A stretch of 64,000 nt of DNA from Tabrizicola sp. (GTDB taxonomy: Bacteria > Pseudomonadota > Alphaproteobacteria > Rhodobacterales > Rhodobacteraceae). The stretch lies in the NCBI GenBank assembly GCA_016792685.1, contig JAEULQ010000116.1:31026-95025 (forward strand). Direction: 5' to 3'. This document shows positions 18,943-28,323 of this stretch, one piece after another (position 1 is the first letter of the stretch; every line of letters begins with the position of its first letter). Both the position numbers and the translations under genes were made by a program. The notes under the pieces are model-generated. The model was not told where the DNA came from, searched no databases, and saw nothing but the letters and a program-made list of their open reading frames with translations.

Positions 18943-19782
18943 TTGGGTACGATCGATGGCCTGCCACCGTTGCGCGACGTCATCCGGACGCATGAGTTGG
19001 TGGCGCGCAAGCAGCTTGGTCAGAACTTCCTTCTGGATCTGAACCTGACCGCCAAGATCGCGCGGTCTGCGGGGGACCTGTCGGGTTGCGATGTGCTGGA
19101 GGTCGGGCCGGGCCCCGGCGGCCTGACACGTGGCCTCTTGGCCGAAGGCGCGCGCCGGGTGGTCGCCGTCGAGAAGGATGCCCGCGCCCTGCCCGCGCTG
19201 GCCGAGATTGCCGCCGCCTACCCTGGCCGGCTGGAGGTCCTGCATGGCGATGCGCTGGACCTTGATCTGGCCGCGCATCTCAACCCTCCCTTCAAGATCG
19301 TCGCCAACCTCCCCTACAACATCGGCACAGAACTCCTGATCCGCTGGTTGACCCCTCAGGTCTGGCCCCCGCTCTGGTCCTCGCTCACGCTCATGTTCCA
19401 GAAGGAAGTGGCCGAGCGGATCGTGGCAAAGCCGAAATCCGACCACTACGGCCGACTTGCGCTTTTGGCCCAATATCGCTGCGACGCGAAGATCGTGATG
19501 ACCCTGCCGCCCGAGGCCTTCACCCCCGCCCCAAAGGTCCATTCGGCGGTCGTCCATCTGACAGCTTTGCCAGAACCCCGTTTTCCCTGTGACTTCAAGG
19601 TCTTGCAGAACGTAACTGCCATGGCCTTCAACCAGCGGCGCAAGATGCTGCGCGCAAGTCTCAAGGCACTCGGCCCCGACATCGAAGCCAGGCTCGAAGC
19701 TGTGGGCATCCCCCCCACCGCAAGGGCCGAGGAAATCGGGCTTGAGGCCTTCTGCGCCCTTGCCCGCGCCATCAAGGGCTAG
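18943..19782 (+). CDS. rsmA: 16S rRNA (adenine(1518)-N(6)/adenine(1519)-N(6))-dimethyltransferase
   Basis: RsmA (KsgA) dimethylates two adjacent adenines in the 16S rRNA 3' hairpin. The 279-residue protein has [16 protein letters not shown], the SAM motif [14 protein letters not shown], and the catalytic NLPYN near residue 121. The start is a TTG at 18943, supported by a strong GGAGG about seven bases upstream and by the fit to family N-termini. It ends the lptF-rsmA run. Confidence 0.95.
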   Translation: MGTIDGLPPLRDVIRTHELVARKQLGQNFLLDLNLTAKIARSAGDLSGCDVLEVGPGPGGLTRGLLAEGARRVVAVEKDARALPALAEIAAAYPGRLEVLHGDALDLDLAAHLNPPFKIVANLPYNIGTELLIRWLTPQVWPPLWSSLTLMFQKEVAERIVAKPKSDHYGRLALLAQYRCDAKIVMTLPPEAFTPAPKVHSAVVHLTALPEPRFPCDFKVLQNVTAMAFNQRRKMLRASLKALGPDIEARLEAVGIPPTARAEEIGLEAFCALARAIKG

Positions 19783-19846
19783 CTCGGGTCGGGGTCAACT
19801 CTGCTGCCTTCTCCCCAGAGGGCAAGACAGTGCCCGGCCATGGCCC

Positions 19847-20731
19847 TCAGCTTGCGCGGGCCGCCGCCAAGGCCTCACGATAGGTCGCAAGGTAGTCGGC
19901 GGTATAGGCTGCATAGTCGAAATCCAGTTCGGAATGGATCTCCTGAACCATCGACCACATGGCCTCGCGCAGGGCTGCGGCGGCCTTCATGGACCGGTAG
20001 CGCTTCCACAGATCGGCATCCGGCCCGCGACCATAATAGGTCTCAAGAATCCAGGCCTCTTGCGCTGCATCCAGCCCGTTGTTTGCAGCAAGACCGCCCA
20101 GATCAAACAGTGGCGAGCCCCAACCCGCATAGTCCCAGTCGATCAGCCACATCCGGTTGCCGTCATGCAGAAAGTTCGCGGGCAAAAGGTCATTGTGGCC
20201 GAACACCATCTCGATCCTGCCCACCGCGCGTTCCAGCTCTGCCGCCTCGTCCAAAAGGGCCGGAAGCCCCGGCAAATGCCGAGAGGCGCCTTCCCGCAAC
20301 GTCCCGGCATAGTCGCGCAGAACCTGGAAGACCCAGAAGGTCAGCGCCGGTCCACGCAACACCTTGGGGATGTCGTGATGTGCCCGCATGACAAGGCGCA
20401 GCGCCGCATCAAGATTTTCAGGGCGGCGCAGATCTTCCGCCCGCATCGTCTTGCCCACGACGAAGTCGATCACCAGGGCGCCCGGTTCGTGGTAGATCAC
20501 TTCGGGCGACACCCCTGCGGCGTGGGCGGCATGGCTGGCGGCCAGTTCGTTGAACCGCATGATCTGGTGGACCGGAATGTCATCACCGATCCGCACCACG
20601 GCCCGACGCACGGCGTCGGTGACCAGCACATTGAGATTGGTGATGCCACCGCCCAAGGGCTCGGCCTTCGCCTGCCCATGCCAGATCGGCAGGGCAAGCG
20701 CCCGTTCAACCGGCTTGCGACGCTCAGTCAT
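19847..20731 (-). CDS. Choline kinase/aminoglycoside phosphotransferase-like kinase
   Basis: The 294-residue protein belongs to the APH/choline kinase superfamily. The catalytic loop is VFGHNDLLPANFL, and the metal-binding DFG-like segment is LIDWDYAGWGSPLFDLG; the N-lobe GGGITNLNV matches the nucleotide-binding loop of choline/ethanolamine kinase-like (LicA-type) proteins. It probably phosphorylates a small hydroxylated amine such as choline or ethanolamine, but the substrate is inferred. The ATG at 20731 has GAGG eight bases upstream. It is convergent with rsmA and stands alone. Confidence 0.85.
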   Translation of the reverse strand: MTERRKPVERALALPIWHGQAKAEPLGGGITNLNVLVTDAVRRAVVRIGDDIPVHQIMRFNELAASHAAHAAGVSPEVIYHEPGALVIDFVVGKTMRAEDLRRPENLDAALRLVMRAHHDIPKVLRGPALTFWVFQVLRDYAGTLREGASRHLPGLPALLDEAAELERAVGRIEMVFGHNDLLPANFLHDGNRMWLIDWDYAGWGSPLFDLGGLAANNGLDAAQEAWILETYYGRGPDADLWKRYRSMKAAAALREAMWSMVQEIHSELDFDYAAYTADYLATYREALAAARAS

Positions 20732-20940
20732 GGCAGCCTCGCCGAAAGGCAGCCGGGCTTGGGGAACCAAACGTCACCGCACCCCACGACCCTCTCTGTG
20801 GCCGACCTTTCCTGGCCGGATCAAGCCGCCATTGCATCTGGACATCCCCTTCCGACGGCGGCCCGAGGTTCCTTGCCCCGCCGCAACTGCACCGATCGCG
20901 CAGCTTTCCTGGCGGAAGATGAAGCGCCGAAACCGACTTG

Positions 20941-23900
20941 TCAAAGGTCAGCATGGTCAACAGCCTGCCGCTGGACCGGCTCAACCTCACCGATGCAATG
21001 AAGAAGCGCACGGGCAAGAACGTCCATCCGGATCGGCTTGGCGACAACCGCCGCGAAGCCGCGCGCCAGATACTCACCGACCTGGTGGGTCATCACATTC
21101 GCGGTCACGGCAATCGCCCGTGGACCGGGGGACCCTTGCCGTTCGGCTGCGATTGTCAAGGCGTCCAGGGTTTCCAGGCCATTCATTCCGGGCATGGCGA
21201 TATCGAGCAGAACAGCATCGTAGCGACCCGTTACATAACGGCTGACCGCTTCTCCACCATCGGCAACGATCTCTGCCTCGACCCCCAGCGCCCGCAGCAT
21301 GCTTTGCAGGATGATCCGGTTGGTCGCATTGTCTTCGGCGGCCAGGACGCGCAAGGGCGGCAACGGGCGCGCCATGAGGTCATCTGTCGTCCCGGCCTCC
21401 TTGTCCAGCAGGGGCAACTGCACCTCGACCCGGGCCGTCACACCCCCGGCCTCAGACGAGGAAAGCGAAACCTCGCCCCGCATCAACCGCACAAGGCGAC
21501 GCACGATCGGCAAGCCAAGGCCTGTTCCCTCCTGTCGGCGTCCCGTGCTGCCGGCACCTTGGGTGAATTCGTCGAAGGCCCGCCCGATTTCGTCCTCGGA
21601 CATCCCGATTCCGGTGTCCGAGACGGTGATGACCACCTGCAGATCCGAGCTTTGGTCGATTTCGACCCGAACTTCGCCTTCCGTCGTGAACTTGAGCGCA
21701 TTGCCGATCACGTTGTGCAGGATCTGGATGATCCGCTGTTCGTCACCGTACCGTCTCTGGTCGCTCTCTCCACCCTTGCACAAGGTGACCAGTCGCAGGC
21801 CCTTTTCCTCGGCCGCGTGACGATGCAAGGCGACAACGCGTTCCAGGGTATCGGGCAGCCGCAGCGGCTTTGGGTCCAGCACCATGCGCCCGGCCTCGAT
21901 CTTGGCTAGGTCCAGAATATCGTTGATGACGCCCAACAGATGTTCGCCCGAATCCCGGATGATCTGCAGCATCTCAAGGTCTGCCGGGTCGGCCAACCGG
22001 TTCGAAAGCACTGTCGCCATCCCAAGAACCCCGTTCAGGGGTGTCCGGATTTCATGGCTCATCGCGGCCAGGAAATCCGACTTGGCCCGGCTCGCGGCTT
22101 CAGCGGTCGTGATGGCGGCCCGCAGACGGTCTTCGTTCTTCACCTCGGCAGTGATGTCGGTGAAACTGCAGACCGCCGCAAGACCCGTTCCCGGCGCGGA
22201 AAGCGGCGCGGCCGAGACCGAAACAACGCGCCGCTCGCCTCCCGGCCAGTGGATCACATGCCGCATCTCGTGCAGACCGGATTTGCGGGCAAGGGCGCGC
22301 CCGATGGGCAATTCGGATGCACTGACCGGCCGGCCGGTCATGTCGACAATATCCGCACGGGACAGGAGTTCGACCAGGTTGTCATCCGGGCTGATGTCGC
22401 GGCCCAGGATCCGTTCGGCCGCCGCGTTGGTGAAGACAACGCCCCCTTCGGCATCGACCGCGATAATGCCTGAAACCGAAGTCTCCATGATCCGGGCCAG
22501 AATGTCGCGCTCGCGGGCAAGGGCCATTTCCAGCGCCTTCGCCGCGGTAATGTCCAGATGGATCCCGCTCTCGCGCAAGGGGCGTTTCTCGTCGTCCCAC
22601 TCGGTCACCTGCCCCCGCGAGAGGACCCAGACCCAGTAGCCATCCTTGTGCCGCAGCCTCAGCTCGTCCTGAAAGGTCGTCAAGTCGCCCTGGCGCTTTG
22701 TCTTCTGGCGCGCGAGCAAGGCCTTGCGGTCCTCGGGATGCACAAGGTCCAGCCAGCGCTCGACCCGCAACGGGTTCAGCTCATCCTTGCGATAGCCAAG
22801 GATTTCGGCCCAGACATCATTCACGGTCGATGACTGCTTGCTGTAGTCGTACTCCCAGGTTCCGACCCGCGCCCCTTCGATGACCTGCTTCAGCCGCTGT
22901 TCGGCATCGGTCTGGCCCGAGATGTCCAGGGTCAGCCCCCAGATGCGGCGCGGCTTGCCATTGGCGTGGCGCGAGGCCACCCGCCCCCGAGACAGAAGCC
23001 ACACCCAGCGTCCGGACTGGTTCCGCCGCCGATAGCGGACCGTGAAGTCCTCGGCATGGTTTACAAAAAGCGCGTTCTGCAACTCGCTCAGAAGCTTCTG
23101 ATCCGCCGGATGCACGTGGCTGAGCAGTCCTTCGAAACTCAGGTCATGCTCAATTCCAAGGATTTCGCCCCATTTCGCGTTGATGCGGCTGAACCCCTGC
23201 TCATCGTCCCAGTCCCAGACCGCCACTTCACCGCTGTCGACGATCTCCTGCAGACGCCTGTCCGCCAGACGACGGGCCGTGACGTCTTCGTATAGGCCCA
23301 CCGTTTCGCGCGCTGGTGTAAGCCGTTCCCGGACCCAGATCAGGCGGCCATCGGCAAACTCGTCCTCGTTGTCCCAGACCTCATCCAGCGGCCGGTCCAG
23401 CCGTCGCTGCAGGTTCGCCGCGTCCCGTTCGCCTTCGACCCCGAAGATACCGCGGTCGATCGCGGCGCGAAGCAGGTCGTCATAAAGCGCCCCTACCCGG
23501 ATCAGATCCTCAATCGCAGCAAAAACCCGCACATAGGGCTTGTTCCACAGCACCAGACGATCTTCCGCGTCAAAGACCGCAAAACCATCGTCCAGGGCCT
23601 CAATTGCAGACACGAACCTGGAACGGGTGGCGTCCAGGGCCTGGCTTTCCGCCACCAGCGCCGCTTCCTTCATGCGGATTTCGGTCATATCCTCGATCAA
23701 GGACCAGACCAGCCTTCTGCCGTCAGGGTCGGTGCTGAGAAAGCACCTTACCGTGACCGGGAACCGGGTTCCGTCCTTGCGGCGGAACATGGCGTCCTGG
23801 GGGCCGAAACTCTGCCTCGCTCTCAGCTTTTCCACGGCCGCGTCGACGACCCAGTAGGTATCCGGGGGCAGGATCTCCCAGACCTGAAGACGGCGGCCGG

Positions 23901-24969
23901 TTTGCGGGTCAAGCCCGAAGACATCCTTGAACGCCTGGTTTCCATCCAGGATCTCGCCGGTGTCGAAGTCGTTCAGCAGGATGGGATGCGGACACATCTC
24001 GAAGAAGGCGTTGAACTGGCCTTCCCGGTAGGATGCCATTTCGCCCGTGCGCTCTGCGGCCGAAAGGTCGCGGATCACCGCCACGAAGTTCATCGCACAA
24101 TCGCCCGGACACCCGACAAGCGGCGCCAGCGACACTTCGTAACTGTGCGGCGCAACCAAGGCATGATCCCCGACCTGCCGGGTCCGCACCCGGCGCTCTG
24201 CCTGAGGGTCGGCCAGCGCGGCTTCCAGCACTTCGGCAAGCGGCGGCGGGAACACGTCCCGCAAATGGCTGCCGATCCCGGCATGGACCAGTCCTGACAG
24301 CCAGGGCAGTTTGCTGCTGCGGCAGGCAACTAGCTCGCCCTTGGCCGACAGTTCGATCACCAGATCGGGCAACGCGCTTAGCGTCGCTTCAAGATGCGCA
24401 CGGGTGTCGCTTTCCGCTGCCGCCGCTTCATGCCGCAACATGACCGAAGCCATGGCCCGGCTGATCGAAACCAGCAGGAAGACATCTTCCTCGGCCCAGA
24501 TCCGGTCGTCCGAACCGCAATCGAAACCGATCACGCCAAACAGCCGATCACCGTCCCGCATCGGCACTTTCAGCGAAGAGCGGACCCCGATCTCCTCAAG
24601 GAACTGCCGCTCGGCCGAGCCTTCGGGCAAATCCTCCCGGTTGCGGACCGCGACGATCTCGCCCGCCAGAAGCGCACGATGCCACGCCGGCCGCAGTGTC
24701 GGCGGATCGGACTGCATCCTGCTGATCATGGGGGTCACACCCGGCGCAACCCACTCATGCGTGTTGCGATAGCCGATGGTTTCGTCAAACCGGAAGACGA
24801 AGGTGCGGTCAAGCCCGCAAGCCTCCCCGATCGCCGCCAGAGTGGCATTGAATGCCGCATCGATCCCGCCTGCACCGGCAGCGAGGAGCTGGTTCATCTG
24901 CTCGACGACCAGGAATTCCTTTCGCACCGGCCCTTTGTTTTCCGGGTCCGGCTCCCGTCTCTCTTGCAT
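20941..24969 (-). CDS. Large hybrid sensor histidine kinase (GAF, multiple PAS, HisKA, HATPase, REC)
   Basis: This 1342-residue protein has no transmembrane segment, so it senses in the cytoplasm. Order: GAF at about 20-180; about six PAS-type repeats from 195 to 950 (several with PAC ends such as YRRRNQSGRWVWLLSRG and LRHKDGYWVWVLSRG); HisKA with the phospho-histidine His972 in SHEIRTPLNG; HATPase at about 1075-1190 (NALKF, DTGIGM, GTGLGL); and a C-terminal receiver with Asp1256 in LLDIAMPGMNG. There is no Hpt domain, so a phosphotransfer partner must be encoded elsewhere. The ATG at 24969 keeps it clear of the DUF1501 gene, 69 bp upstream on the same strand. Confidence 0.92.
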   Translation of the reverse strand: MQERREPDPENKGPVRKEFLVVEQMNQLLAAGAGGIDAAFNATLAAIGEACGLDRTFVFRFDETIGYRNTHEWVAPGVTPMISRMQSDPPTLRPAWHRALLAGEIVAVRNREDLPEGSAERQFLEEIGVRSSLKVPMRDGDRLFGVIGFDCGSDDRIWAEEDVFLLVSISRAMASVMLRHEAAAAESDTRAHLEATLSALPDLVIELSAKGELVACRSSKLPWLSGLVHAGIGSHLRDVFPPPLAEVLEAALADPQAERRVRTRQVGDHALVAPHSYEVSLAPLVGCPGDCAMNFVAVIRDLSAAERTGEMASYREGQFNAFFEMCPHPILLNDFDTGEILDGNQAFKDVFGLDPQTGRRLQVWEILPPDTYWVVDAAVEKLRARQSFGPQDAMFRRKDGTRFPVTVRCFLSTDPDGRRLVWSLIEDMTEIRMKEAALVAESQALDATRSRFVSAIEALDDGFAVFDAEDRLVLWNKPYVRVFAAIEDLIRVGALYDDLLRAAIDRGIFGVEGERDAANLQRRLDRPLDEVWDNEDEFADGRLIWVRERLTPARETVGLYEDVTARRLADRRLQEIVDSGEVAVWDWDDEQGFSRINAKWGEILGIEHDLSFEGLLSHVHPADQKLLSELQNALFVNHAEDFTVRYRRRNQSGRWVWLLSRGRVASRHANGKPRRIWGLTLDISGQTDAEQRLKQVIEGARVGTWEYDYSKQSSTVNDVWAEILGYRKDELNPLRVERWLDLVHPEDRKALLARQKTKRQGDLTTFQDELRLRHKDGYWVWVLSRGQVTEWDDEKRPLRESGIHLDITAAKALEMALARERDILARIMETSVSGIIAVDAEGGVVFTNAAAERILGRDISPDDNLVELLSRADIVDMTGRPVSASELPIGRALARKSGLHEMRHVIHWPGGERRVVSVSAAPLSAPGTGLAAVCSFTDITAEVKNEDRLRAAITTAEAASRAKSDFLAAMSHEIRTPLNGVLGMATVLSNRLADPADLEMLQIIRDSGEHLLGVINDILDLAKIEAGRMVLDPKPLRLPDTLERVVALHRHAAEEKGLRLVTLCKGGESDQRRYGDEQRIIQILHNVIGNALKFTTEGEVRVEIDQSSDLQVVITVSDTGIGMSEDEIGRAFDEFTQGAGSTGRRQEGTGLGLPIVRRLVRLMRGEVSLSSSEAGGVTARVEVQLPLLDKEAGTTDDLMARPLPPLRVLAAEDNATNRIILQSMLRALGVEAEIVADGGEAVSRYVTGRYDAVLLDIAMPGMNGLETLDALTIAAERQGSPGPRAIAVTANVMTHQVGEYLARGFAAVVAKPIRMDVLARALLHCIGEVEPVQRQAVDHADL

Positions 24970-25037
24970 GATCCGCTCTGCCCCTTGGGTTGAGTATCGG
25001 GCAGAAACTTCACGTCCGCAAGCTTGGGGTTGCCGGC

Positions 25038-26192
25038 CTAGCCCCAAAGACCCAGTGGCTGGGCCTCAAGGCCGGGGAAGACGGAAAGCGGATCGCCAAG
25101 CCGCATATGGCCGGTCAGAAGCTCCGCCAGGACCTGGCGGAAGTCGGTCACGACGGCGAGGTCGGCACCTTCCTCCAGTGCTTCGTTGGCAAGGCCGGGC
25201 CAGGCCCCGATCATACGCCCGCCCCGCGCCTGCGGACCGAGGACCATCATCACATTGCCCCGGCCATGATCCGTACCGCCAGCCGTGTTTGACCGCAGGC
25301 GCCGCCCGAACTCGCTCATCACCACGACCGAGACATCCTGCTGCAAGGGTCCAAGATCCCGCCAGAAAGCCATCAGCGCCTGCGACAAAATGCCGACGAG
25401 GCCATCGAACTGGCCAGCCTGTCCCGCATGCGTATCCCATCCCGGCACGTCCACCGTCGCGACGCGCAGGCCAAGGTCCTCCTTGATCGACTGCGCGACT
25501 GTCATCAGGGGACCGCTGACCGGGTTACCCTCCGGATAGGCCCCCGCTTGCGCATAGGCGCGCATCGCGTTGTCCGAGGGCGACCAGAACCGGTTCCGCA
25601 CCAGATCGGAAAGTCCAAGCAGGGCCTGCACCGGTTCCGCCAGCGGGCCATGATCGCCAAATCCCGCCGCCAATCGGGCGCGCAGCAGGTCCGAGAGCCA
25701 ATGACCCTGCCCCAAGACCAGGTCGGCCAGGCTTTCCGCCACCGCGGCATCCGCCCCGATCAGGCTGGCAGGCCGCATCGCCCCAACGGCAAGCGCCGGC
25801 ATCGGCCCGCCCGGCGCGGCGCTCTGCAACCAGCGCCCGATCCAGCCCGAAGGATCGCCCGGAGGCTGTCCAGTGCCGAAAATGCCGCGTTCGATCCGGG
25901 CTTCGGCGTCGAAATGGCTTCGCGTCGCCTCCGGCAGGCCCGCCGCATGGATCAGTGACAGATCACCCGCGTCGTAAAGCTCGGACAGCGGCGCGGCCGC
26001 CGGATGAAACCGGAAATCCACGTCGGCAATAGATTGGCGGATCGAGCGGCCCGCAGCATCACCCGCCCGCAGGACCCGCAATGCTTCGGGCCGTGCCGCG
26101 ATGAAGTCGGGATCGCTTGTGGGCGAGACCAGCGCCAGCCCGTCCGCGCCACCCCGCAGGAAGATCACCACCAGGATCGGATCACGCGCCAT
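25038..26192 (-). CDS. DUF1501 domain-containing protein
   Basis: The 384-residue protein is a DUF1501 member: it begins ILVVIFLRGGADGLALV, has GLPEATRSHFDAEARIE, VPGWDTHAGQ and VVVMSEFGRRLRSNTAGGTDHGRG, which resemble the metal-site motifs of the alkaline phosphatase-like superfamily. Unlike most members it lacks an N-terminal Tat signal. It starts 6 bp after the DUF1800 gene ends, the usual pairing of these two families. The biochemical role of DUF1501/DUF1800 pairs is not established. Confidence 0.9.
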   Translation of the reverse strand: MARDPILVVIFLRGGADGLALVSPTSDPDFIAARPEALRVLRAGDAAGRSIRQSIADVDFRFHPAAAPLSELYDAGDLSLIHAAGLPEATRSHFDAEARIERGIFGTGQPPGDPSGWIGRWLQSAAPGGPMPALAVGAMRPASLIGADAAVAESLADLVLGQGHWLSDLLRARLAAGFGDHGPLAEPVQALLGLSDLVRNRFWSPSDNAMRAYAQAGAYPEGNPVSGPLMTVAQSIKEDLGLRVATVDVPGWDTHAGQAGQFDGLVGILSQALMAFWRDLGPLQQDVSVVVMSEFGRRLRSNTAGGTDHGRGNVMMVLGPQARGGRMIGAWPGLANEALEEGADLAVVTDFRQVLAELLTGHMRLGDPLSVFPGLEAQPLGLWG

Positions 26193-26198
26193 GACAAC

Positions 26199-27863
26199 CT
26201 ACCGCATCAGGAATTCGGGGGTGAGTGCCGCGAAGGTCACTGCCGACCGGGCCAGACCCTGCCGATCCTCGGCCGAGGCGTCGCGGGCCGGTGTTGCACC
26301 ATCCAGTCCGAAGGCCTCGGCCAGCGCCTGGAAGACAGGCTCGCCCTGCCCCGGCACCAGCGCATCGGCCTGTCGCTCGCCAAAGGCGCGAAGGGTCTCG
26401 TCCTCGCCGCGCAGGGGCGACAGATCGGCCGCGGCGCCATCGAACCAGCCTTCCAGCGCGTTCAGAGCAATATCGACATAGCGGTTCAGTGTGCTCGCCC
26501 CGGTCCAGGCCTCGGCCCGGTCGGGATGTCCCGTTGGTGGACCATAGGTGTGCTGACGCCACCCGGCGCGTCCAAGCATCCAGTGAAATCCGTTTTCACT
26601 CGCCGTCACTTCGGCACCCGCCGCGCGATATAGCGCCACCATGAACTCGAACGGACGGCGCAACTTGACCGGCGGGCTTGCGAATTCCGGGGCCTGCACC
26701 AGAACCCGGATGACCTGGGCGATCTGGTCCGGCGCGTCGCTTGCGGCAAGGAAGGCTTCGGCCATCTCGGCGACAAGCCTGGGTGGCGGGTCGTCGGTCA
26801 ACAGACGTCGGGCGATCTTTTCACAGACAAAGCGCGCGGTCCCGGGATGGCGGGCCAAAATGTCCAGCACCTCATCGCCATCCTCCATCGGCCCCCGATT
26901 GGGCAGAAACTCGCGGCCAAGGACGCGCTTCTGATACGGGTCATGCCAGCGGGCAACATAATGGAAGCGGCCCGTCCGGGGCGCGTTCTCGCCTTCCGAA
27001 ATCCAGCGACCGTCACCGACCGTCCAGCCGGTGAAGGCGCGGGCCACCTCATAGACGTCCAGATCAAGATAGCCCTCGGCCATACCATCCTCGGCCCCGG
27101 GCACGGCCCGCCAGTCGGAATAGCGGTCGTTCAGGTAATTCGCCGCCCCCAGCGTGTGCAGCTCCAGCAACTCGCGCGCATAGTTTTCATTGGCCGGACT
27201 GGCGATGCTTTCCGCGTTGTTCAGATAGTAAAGCATCGCCGGAGAGCGTGCGACCTCGCCCAGAAGGTCCCGGAAATTGCCAAGCGCATGCTGCCGCATC
27301 ACGGCATCATGGCTGGGGAAGAAGGCGGCGGTGTATTCGTCCTTCAACGAATTGACGCTGAAATGGTCGTGCCAGAATTGCGTCATCACCTCGCGCAGTT
27401 GCGCTTCGGCATGCACGGCCCGCAACAGAGACACGGAAATGACTTCACTCGCAGGACGGATGCGTTCGGCATAGTCCATGCCATTGCCGGGCGACCAGTC
27501 GACCAGATGCACCTGACCCGCTGGGTCGGCCGACAGGGTCGAAAGCGGGCGAAACTCGTCGATCGCGGGCCAGCTGGAGCTTTCGTCGCCGCCCTCCGGG
27601 TACGAGATGCGCAGCCGGGCCGCACCGATCCGGGCCTCCAGCGCCGCATTGGTCACGGGCAGCGCCAGCTGACGTTCAAGCCACTCTATCCGACCAAGAG
27701 CCGCGATCTCGTCGCGCGATGCCGCCGTGGCGCCAAAGGTCAGCCGGTTCAGCCAAAGCGCGTCGTCATCTGCGGCGGCAGCACCCGCCAGACGGGGCAG
27801 ACCGACACCACCAAGCGCCAATGCCGCCAGCAACCGGGTATGGAACATGCGCCGTGTGATCAT
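26199..27863 (-). CDS. DUF1800 domain-containing protein with Tat-like signal
   Basis: The 554-residue protein is DUF1800. It starts with a twin-arginine type leader (TRRMF then a hydrophobic stretch ending LAGAAAA), followed by WLNRLTFGATAASRDEIAALG, FWHDHFSVNS, NENYARELLELHTLG and VARAFTGWTV, all family landmarks. The ATG at 27863 has GGGAGG nine bases upstream, which decides the start. The product is expected in the periplasm. It is followed by DUF1501 after 6 bp. Confidence 0.9.
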   Translation of the reverse strand: MITRRMFHTRLLAALALGGVGLPRLAGAAAADDDALWLNRLTFGATAASRDEIAALGRIEWLERQLALPVTNAALEARIGAARLRISYPEGGDESSSWPAIDEFRPLSTLSADPAGQVHLVDWSPGNGMDYAERIRPASEVISVSLLRAVHAEAQLREVMTQFWHDHFSVNSLKDEYTAAFFPSHDAVMRQHALGNFRDLLGEVARSPAMLYYLNNAESIASPANENYARELLELHTLGAANYLNDRYSDWRAVPGAEDGMAEGYLDLDVYEVARAFTGWTVGDGRWISEGENAPRTGRFHYVARWHDPYQKRVLGREFLPNRGPMEDGDEVLDILARHPGTARFVCEKIARRLLTDDPPPRLVAEMAEAFLAASDAPDQIAQVIRVLVQAPEFASPPVKLRRPFEFMVALYRAAGAEVTASENGFHWMLGRAGWRQHTYGPPTGHPDRAEAWTGASTLNRYVDIALNALEGWFDGAAADLSPLRGEDETLRAFGERQADALVPGQGEPVFQALAEAFGLDGATPARDASAEDRQGLARSAVTFAALTPEFLMR

Positions 27864-27963
27864 GGCCCGTCCTCCCTCAAGCGAGCTTGCCATGCCAGGC
27901 GGGCGGCAGAAATCCTGCCCTGCAGACCAAGCGGAAGCCCGCCAACCGGCCCACCGGAAAGGC

Positions 27964-28323
27964 TCAGACGCCGAGGAGGACAGCCAGCAGCGCCAGCGCT
28001 GCCGGGGCAGCCTGCACATAAAGGATCCGCCGCCCCGCCGTGGCCGCGCCGTAAAGCCCGGCGACGATGACACAAGCCAGCACGAAATGCGCAAGCTCAA
28101 GCCCCGCGCCCGGCACCCCGCGCAAAAGGGCAAGAATCAACCCCGCGGCCAGAAAGCCGTTGTAGAGCCCCTGATTGGCCGCCAGCACGCGCGTCGCCGC
28201 CGCGAATTCCGGCGTCAGCCGGAAAATCGCGCGTACCCGGGGCGTTTCCCACAGGAACATCTCCATCACCAGGATCCAGACATGGATCACCGCAACCAGC
28301 GCGATCAGGGCTGTCCCGATCAT
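27964..28323 (-). CDS. DUF1304 domain-containing membrane protein
   Basis: The 119-residue protein has four hydrophobic helices and the DUF1304 pattern: VIHVWILVMEMFLWETPRVRAIF at the start, then AANQGLYNGFLAAGLI. The function is unknown. The start ATG overlaps the stop of the M20 amidohydrolase (ATGA, 28320-28323), so both are translated from one message. Confidence 0.88.
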   Translation of the reverse strand: MIGTALIALVAVIHVWILVMEMFLWETPRVRAIFRLTPEFAAATRVLAANQGLYNGFLAAGLILALLRGVPGAGLELAHFVLACVIVAGLYGAATAGRRILYVQAAPAALALLAVLLGV

